Of a stretch of DNA of 64,000 nucleotides, positions 53,683-64,000 are shown in pieces. The stretch is from assembly GCF_900963305.1 (NCBI RefSeq), contig NC_042518.1, positions 15,762,486 through 15,826,485 of the forward strand. The letters are read 5' to 3'. Source of the DNA: Echeneis naucrates (lineage: Eukaryota > Chordata > Actinopteri > Carangiformes > Echeneidae). A program made the position numbers and the translations under genes. The notes beneath the pieces are model-generated. The model ran no database searches, was not told the DNA's origin, and was given only the letters and a program-made list of their open reading frames with translations. Positions within the stretch are counted from its first letter, which is position 1; each line of letters starts with the position of its first letter.

Positions 53683-54895
53683 ATGGAGAGCATGAAGAGC
53701 GCTCGGAGAAATGACACCGGAGAAGTTGGCAGGTATGAAAACAAACATCCCAGACCTTTTTGGTTTTTAAGGCAGCTAGTTATGCGTTTCCAGGAGATGA
53801 TTTCAGATGTTAAAAGTCACCTGTGTTTGCCCACAGTGATTTATCAGAGCAGATTAAGGCTGCCACCAAAGACAACCACGTCAGAGCTGAAAACACACAG
53901 CTGATGCTGAGCTACCAGAGAGGAAAGATCACCCTGCCGCAGTACAAGGTCAGTTCTGCTCAGTTCACTGGACACATTTGCCACCTATTCTTGTTTATAT
54001 TGTCCTAAGAGGTGGATATTTTTCTGTACACACCCGTCAGGTGCTTCTTTGCTCCCTCTATGAGATCTACAAGGCACTGGAAGAGGAACTGGACAGAAAT
54101 TCATCCCATCCAGCTGTGGCTCCGATATACTTCCCTCAGGAACTCGCACGGCTGGAATCTCTTGAAAGAGATCTGGAGCATTTTCTGGGCGAAGACTGGA
54201 AGAAGCGGGTGGTCATCCCTGGAGCTACGCACAGATATGAACAGAGGCTACGAGAGGTGAGCAACTTGTTGTGAAATGACCCAAGAACACAAACACAGAC
54301 AAAAAGACACAAAAAGCTGATTTTATCCTTTTACAGATCGGCAGGGAGAACCCAGCCCTGCTGGTGGCCCATGCCTACACACGTTACCTCGGTGATCTCT
54401 CTGGAGGTCAAGTACTGGGGAAAATTACCCAGAAGTCTCTTGGATTGAGCAGCAAAGAGGGTCTTTCGTTTTTCTCTTTCCCCGGTGTGAACAGCCCAAA
54501 CCGCTTCAAGCAGCTGTACAGGAGCCGGATGAACAGCATCGAGCTGACGGAGGAGCAAAAGGCTGAGGTGCTGCAGGAGGCCGTGTCAGCCTTCGAACTC
54601 AACATCCAGGTGAGAAAAGAGGAGCGTCGGCTCACTGCACAACATTGTCAAGAGTCATGTAGCCGTAGGATCAAAAACAGGAAGTTAATCTCATGAACAT
54701 ATGCAGAGGAAGTGCAGCACAAATTCACTGTTGCTCATTTTCCTGCAGGTTTTTGATGACTTGCAGAAAATGCTGAGTGTCTCAACAGCAGACCAATCGC
54801 CAGCTCCAATGAGCCCTTCGTCACGCCTTATGCAGGTCACTGTGGGTCTGTGCGTTGCTCTGGCCACTGTTGGAGTGGGACTCTATGCCTTTTAG
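53683..54895 (+). CDS. hmox1: Heme oxygenase 1
   Basis: Splits haem to biliverdin, CO and ferrous iron at the ER membrane; the inducible isoform. Five coding exons with consistent phases give 265 aa: 53,683-53,732; 53,837-53,948; 54,041-54,256; 54,337-54,609; 54,749-54,895. The proximal haem ligand is His31 in [13 protein letters not shown] (human His25). The distal helix [12 protein letters not shown] carries Gly145, Asp146 and Gly149 (human Gly139, Asp140, Gly143). The protein ends in a hydrophobic tail anchor, about 246-265 ([19 protein letters not shown]). It is shorter than the human protein (288 aa), mostly in the linker before the anchor. A second in-frame ATG follows three codons later. 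An acceptor (TTTATTACAG) 10 nt before the ATG confirms a non-coding exon 1. It is the only plus-strand gene in the right half. Confidence 0.96.
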
Positions 54896-55091
54896 TTTTC
54901 ACCTGCACTTGTGATCGAGATGCACATGCAGCACTTTACTTAATCACTTAATGCTACAAATGCAGTAAAGACATGTGTCCAAGTTACAAAAAAAGCTGAA
55001 AGTGATTTTTCTAAACATTACTGTAACTGTTTTTGTATGAACTTTACAAAACAATCACATTGTGAGAAGGGTCATTAATGTAAAATTCTAA

Positions 55092-55097
55092 AATAAA
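55092..55097 (+). terminator. hmox1: hmox1 poly(A) signal
   Basis: AATAAA about 200 nt after the hmox1 stop. Confidence 0.7.
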
Positions 55098-55131
55098 CTG
55101 AAAATTATTTCAATATTTAATTCTTTTTTTT

Positions 55132-55137
55132 TTTATT
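55132..55137 (-). terminator. mcm5: mcm5 poly(A) signal
   Basis: AATAAA on the minus strand about 225 nt after the mcm5 stop, only 34 bp from the opposing hmox1 signal. Confidence 0.65.
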
Positions 55138-55360
55138 TTTACACAGTATGTTAACACTTTTATAATCGACACAAAACATGAACAGCTAAAGAGTACTATA
55201 ACAAAAACAACTTTTCATTCTGATACATAAATCCAGAACCAACAGAAACAATTACAGGTTTGTCAATGTATTATTGGTCAATACAGAGGAGCATAAATTG
55301 GCAGAGAAAGACTATTTACATCAACAAAAGCATAAATACGAGTTCCAGCAGCATTTTGCT

Positions 55361-60840
<5,480 letters not shown>

Positions 60841-60886
60841 ACTGCAGCAGGTCGGTCAACAGAGCAAGAGTTTAAGTTTAAATTTA

Positions 60887-60911
60887 GGTCTGGGTCTGGG
60901 TCTGGGTCTGG
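60887..60911. repeat. (GGTCTG)4 hexamer repeat in mcm5 5' leader
   Basis: Four tandem copies about 50-70 nt upstream of the mcm5 ATG, reading CAGACC on the gene strand. Confidence 0.85.
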
Positions 60912-60998
60912 CTTAGTCAGAGACAGGCTATGATCCGCCGAAGACAAAGCTGCTCGGAGAAGCTGCTTCGCGGCAAAATCTCAACTCCTTCTTGTCAG

Positions 60999-61145
60999 TT
61001 TCCCGCGGGCCGCTTCTCGCCACGCCCCTTTCCTGTCCTCTAATTGGCTGAACTCTGAAGACGTCTGTTCCTATTGGATGATGTGGTTATGTGGTGTTGC
61101 GTCATCGGGGAAAGGAGGGGCGCGTCGACAGTGATGGCGCGAAAA
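60999..61145 (-). promoter_or_regulatory. mcm5: mcm5 promoter with E2F and CCAAT sites
   Basis: TTTCCCGC at 60,999-61,006 and GGCGCGAAAA at 61,136-61,145 both match the E2F consensus (TTTSSCGC, the second in reverse). Inverted CCAAT boxes (ATTGG) lie at 61,043-61,047 and 61,073-61,077. E2F plus NF-Y is the standard arrangement for S-phase genes. No TATA box is visible. Confidence 0.7.
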
Positions 61146-61149
61146 GGAC

Positions 61150-61740
61150 AACGGGGGAGGAGAGGAAGAGAACTGAGTGAGACACATAAAGAGAAAATTC
61201 ATTTCTACACAGACCCACAAAAAGCTACACGTGATCTATACTGTATATACTGTATACCCTTTACATGATCAATAACTATAGTTACACATCATCTTTACCG
61301 TATCTACATATAATATATAGAGCTAGAGGTTATCTGCATTTCAAGCACTATTAATCCATATAATTAATTGCTGTTCTGCTAAAACACATCTATTTTAAAG
61401 GGCTTCATGCTTTTGTTAAAACTGTAACACAAAGCTCCGTTATGAAACTACAGGCCCCAATCAAAAAAAAAAAAAAATCACTCAGAAGTATTGTGAACAT
61501 ACCCACACTCTTTCTCAAAAAGCCATAATTTTGAGTTAATTGGCATATATAATGCCAGCATATATGGTTCATTTCAAAAGCTAACCAATAGGCTCCATTA
61601 CTTCCGCTGAACATAGCATCATTTCTTGATGTTTAAAAATCATCCAAACCCAAACTGCCCAACTTTATAACTGTTGCCATGAGAAAATGGAACATTTTTG
61701 ATAAACCCTTAAAACATTTTTCAATCAATTTAGCACAAAC
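61150..61740. other. Spacer between mcm5 promoter and gcat 3' end
   Basis: AT-rich DNA with short A runs. I see no gene, exon or recognised repeat. Confidence 0.5.
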
Positions 61741-61776
61741 AAAAAACCCTTTTTTTTTTTTTTTTTTAAATCCGCA

Positions 61777-61782
61777 TTTATT
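61777..61782 (-). terminator. gcat: gcat poly(A) signal followed by genomic A tract
   Basis: Minus-strand AATAAA about 315 nt after the gcat stop. Nine bases later comes a 19-nt A run (61,749-61,767 as T on plus). A second AATAAA lies near 61,936. Confidence 0.5.
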
Positions 61783-62095
61783 GAAACCAACATCTGTCAA
61801 CTGGATCAATATGTGATGAAGAAAGTCTGGCTTTTTACTGGTACAAAGACTTGGTGCAATGTTTCTCTCATGAAATTAGCGTTAAAAACACACAGCCTTT
61901 TTAAAAATACACACTTACATATTAGCAAAAGTGTTTTATTCAGCCAAGCAGACACAAAAATAATTTCCTTTGACCTATAAATGGAACTGATACATCTATG
62001 AAAATCATTCATAGGTATTTAGTAACAAGTAACACAATCTGCAAGGAAATGCAGTTCCGGGTTCTTTAATTACTCTGCTGATTCTTTGTTCCTGT

Positions 62096-64000
62096 TCAGG
62101 AGACGACACCATGTCTCCTGCCTGTCTGGATGAAAGCATCCACACAGTGGTCGATGTCTTCGTCTGTGTGTGCTGCTGAAATCTGAACACGGATTCTGGC
62201 TTTGCCCTTTGGTACGACTGGGTAGGAGAATCCAATCACGTACACTCCTGTGGAGGTAAGAGACGTGTTAAGAGTGTGGTTCATCAGGACACAGGAATTA
62301 TAGAAGGAAGCGGTGGATATGAGACATCTGATGGAATCTTTTTTTAAAAGTCTGACACACTGATTGTGATTTTCTTTCTAAGAACTATGGTAACCAGACC
62401 CATTTTCTTTACTTTTTCAATGGGCAAAACAATCAGATATTCAACACAAAATGTGGCTAAGTTTTAAATAACTAGGTCTCTCTCTTGCTTTCTTTCTGTA
62501 CAAAGTAAAGAAAAATTGCAAGCTGGCTCATCAATGACATAAATATTATGGATGACGATTATGCGGGGCAGATCAGCATTTCTGGTGATGTGAGCACACA
62601 CGTGTGTGTGTGTGTGAGCTGCTGCAGCAGTTTAGCTGTAATGCACAGGTGTGATCAACAGAGGGACGAGTTCGCCTCTCCCAGCTTTTTCCACCAGCAA
62701 GGGGATTGGTTTACAATGTAGGTAAAAGAGAATTGGGTCAGGTATTCACTGCAGTCTCACCCAGCTTCAACATGTCGTCGGCCATCAAAGAGGCCAGCCG
62801 TGCGTCGCCCAGCATCACGGGGCAGATGGGATGAGCTGAGCCTGCAATGGTGAAACCAGCCTGGGTCATATTGTTCCTGAACCTGAATTAAAGAAAATGG
62901 TACAGTCAGTCAGCGTTTGAACGCTGCAAACACATCACAGCCATCTAGATATAATTCAACCCTGATATTGTATGAAATATTTCCTTCAGTGATACAAGGA
63001 CACTGTCACCGTCACAACAATAAATAAAAAGGAGGAACCTTTTTTTTAATGTCAACATGTTCAGCTGCATTCATGCAAACATTTTTTTATGTGCTGGCAA
63101 TTACTTTTAAATGCCTAAAAAATGTGTGTTGAAATGTCAATGCAAGGACAGCATTAAAGTGAATGTTGATGTAATTAAACAGCTGCCTGGGTTTGCAGGT
63201 GAACGTATCAACAAGCCTTTTGAAAATATCTTTTAAAGGGAAGCAATCAAAAAGAATTGTGAACTGGCTTGGTGTGCTTCCTTGTGCAGCGGGTAGAGTG
63301 CCGTATTAGGGAGTCACAAACCAAGGTTAAATGAAAGGAAATGCATTTATTCCCTGTTCCAATTTAGAACGATTCTGCTGCCAATACAAATATTAGCTGA
63401 TGTGGTTACTCTTGAAGAACAAGTGATAGGGTTTCTACAGTTTCTCCTTTTGGGTGATTACCTGTTCATTTCCCTGAAAAAAACACATTGTACATGTATA
63501 TTAATATTATAGGGTATGTTCTTTGACAGAAGGCTGATTATGTTGTTGGGTTTTAGACTTGACCACAACTTATTTCTCAGTTTTTGAATAATTGTGAACA
63601 AATACACTGACTTAAGAAATATGAAGCCAAATTTATGATGGAAAAAAACAAAAAAAAAAACAAAAAAAAAAAAAAACCAACAACAACAACAAAACAAAAC
63701 AAAAAAGAAAAACATCAACTCTTGCTAGTTGGCACTGGTGACAGTGATAAGCTACAAGTGGGCGTCTCTGACTAACAGAAAACCTCAAAAGCAGATAGCC
63801 AGCCATCACCACCTCCCCCCCTTTCAAACAAACACACCTCATGGTTTTGGCCGTCATGCTTTGTGCAATCTCATTGGAAGCGAGTAGCAGCTCCACAGCT
63901 CGGGTGGCACAGCTCACCACAGGAGGGGGGAGGGAGTTCGAAAACAGATACGGCCGTGAACGCTGCCTCAGCAGGTCGATTAGAGGCTTGGGGCCAACAG
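62096..64000 (-). CDS. gcat: Glycine C-acetyltransferase (2-amino-3-ketobutyrate CoA ligase), C-terminal part
   Basis: Mitochondrial PLP enzyme that converts 2-amino-3-ketobutyrate and CoA to glycine and acetyl-CoA in threonine breakdown. The last three coding exons are present, in phase: 63,838 to beyond the window edge, 62,761-62,882 and 62,096-62,247. They read LIDLLRQRSRPYLFSNSLPP, EIAQSMTAKTMR, then FTIAGSAHPICPVMLGDARL, MADDMLKLG, and finally VYVIGFSYPVVPKGKARIRV, QISAAHTDEDIDHCVDAF and GRRHGVVS at the end. This is the class-II aminotransferase small domain, including the phosphate- and carboxylate-binding KARIRVQ region. The catalytic Lys lies upstream, outside the window. The sequence matches vertebrate GCAT closely and not the related ALAS or SPTLC proteins. 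Confidence 0.93.
63648..63715. repeat. A-rich (CAAA/CAACAA)n tract in gcat intron
   Basis: A runs interrupted by C. The phenylalanine-rich open frame on the minus strand is its translation. Confidence 0.9.

Overview
This 64-kb window is vertebrate nuclear DNA, almost certainly from a ray-finned (teleost, probably percomorph) fish. The evidence is compact intron-split genes with GT..AG boundaries, fish-style FoxD5, GIMAP and HMOX1 proteins, Rex1/L2-type LINE fragments, tRNA-headed short repeats of a family common in teleosts, and many CA/TG and TTA microsatellites.

Layout. Positions 1-8,300 hold no convincing gene, only scattered repeats and possible regulatory DNA. A single-exon forkhead gene, foxd5, lies at 8,561-9,532 (+) in a GC-rich island. 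It is followed by a gene-poor stretch of about 21 kb (9.7-31.1 kb) with microsatellites, a 150-bp (TA)n tract, SINE-like copies and a decayed LINE reverse-transcriptase piece. From 31.1 kb to the right edge the window is packed with genes: a GIMAP-like gene with degenerate GTP-binding motifs (-), hmgxb4 (-), ankrd54 (-), foxred2 (-), hmox1 (+), mcm5 (-) and the 3' part of gcat (-, cut by the window edge). I could build complete in-phase exon chains for gimap-like (3 coding exons, 347 aa), hmgxb4 (12, 598 aa), ankrd54 (8, 325 aa), foxred2 (9, 684 aa), hmox1 (5, 265 aa) and mcm5 (16, 737 aa).

Context. hmgxb4, hmox1, mcm5, foxred2, ankrd54 and gcat all have human orthologues on chromosome 22q12-q13, but there they are spread over a few megabases in a different order, with TOM1 between HMGXB4 and HMOX1. 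Here they sit in about 30 kb, so this is a compacted and shuffled piece of that ancestral block. The genes do not form a pathway: they cover a chromatin HMG-box protein, an ankyrin adaptor, an ER flavoprotein, haem breakdown, the replicative helicase and mitochondrial threonine/glycine catabolism. Control signals visible in the sequence fit each gene: two NRF2/BACH1-type sites and a TATA box before hmox1, E2F and CCAAT boxes before mcm5, three spaced CCAAT boxes before ankrd54, and a YY1-type element in the first hmgxb4 exon.

No clearly new biological system was found. The most notable items are the GIMAP-like gene that appears to have lost three nucleotide-binding motifs, the near-abutting tails of hmox1 and mcm5, the foxred2 C terminus without a KDEL-type signal, and three short perfect inverted repeats. 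Gene identities rest on remembered family sequences, not on a database search.
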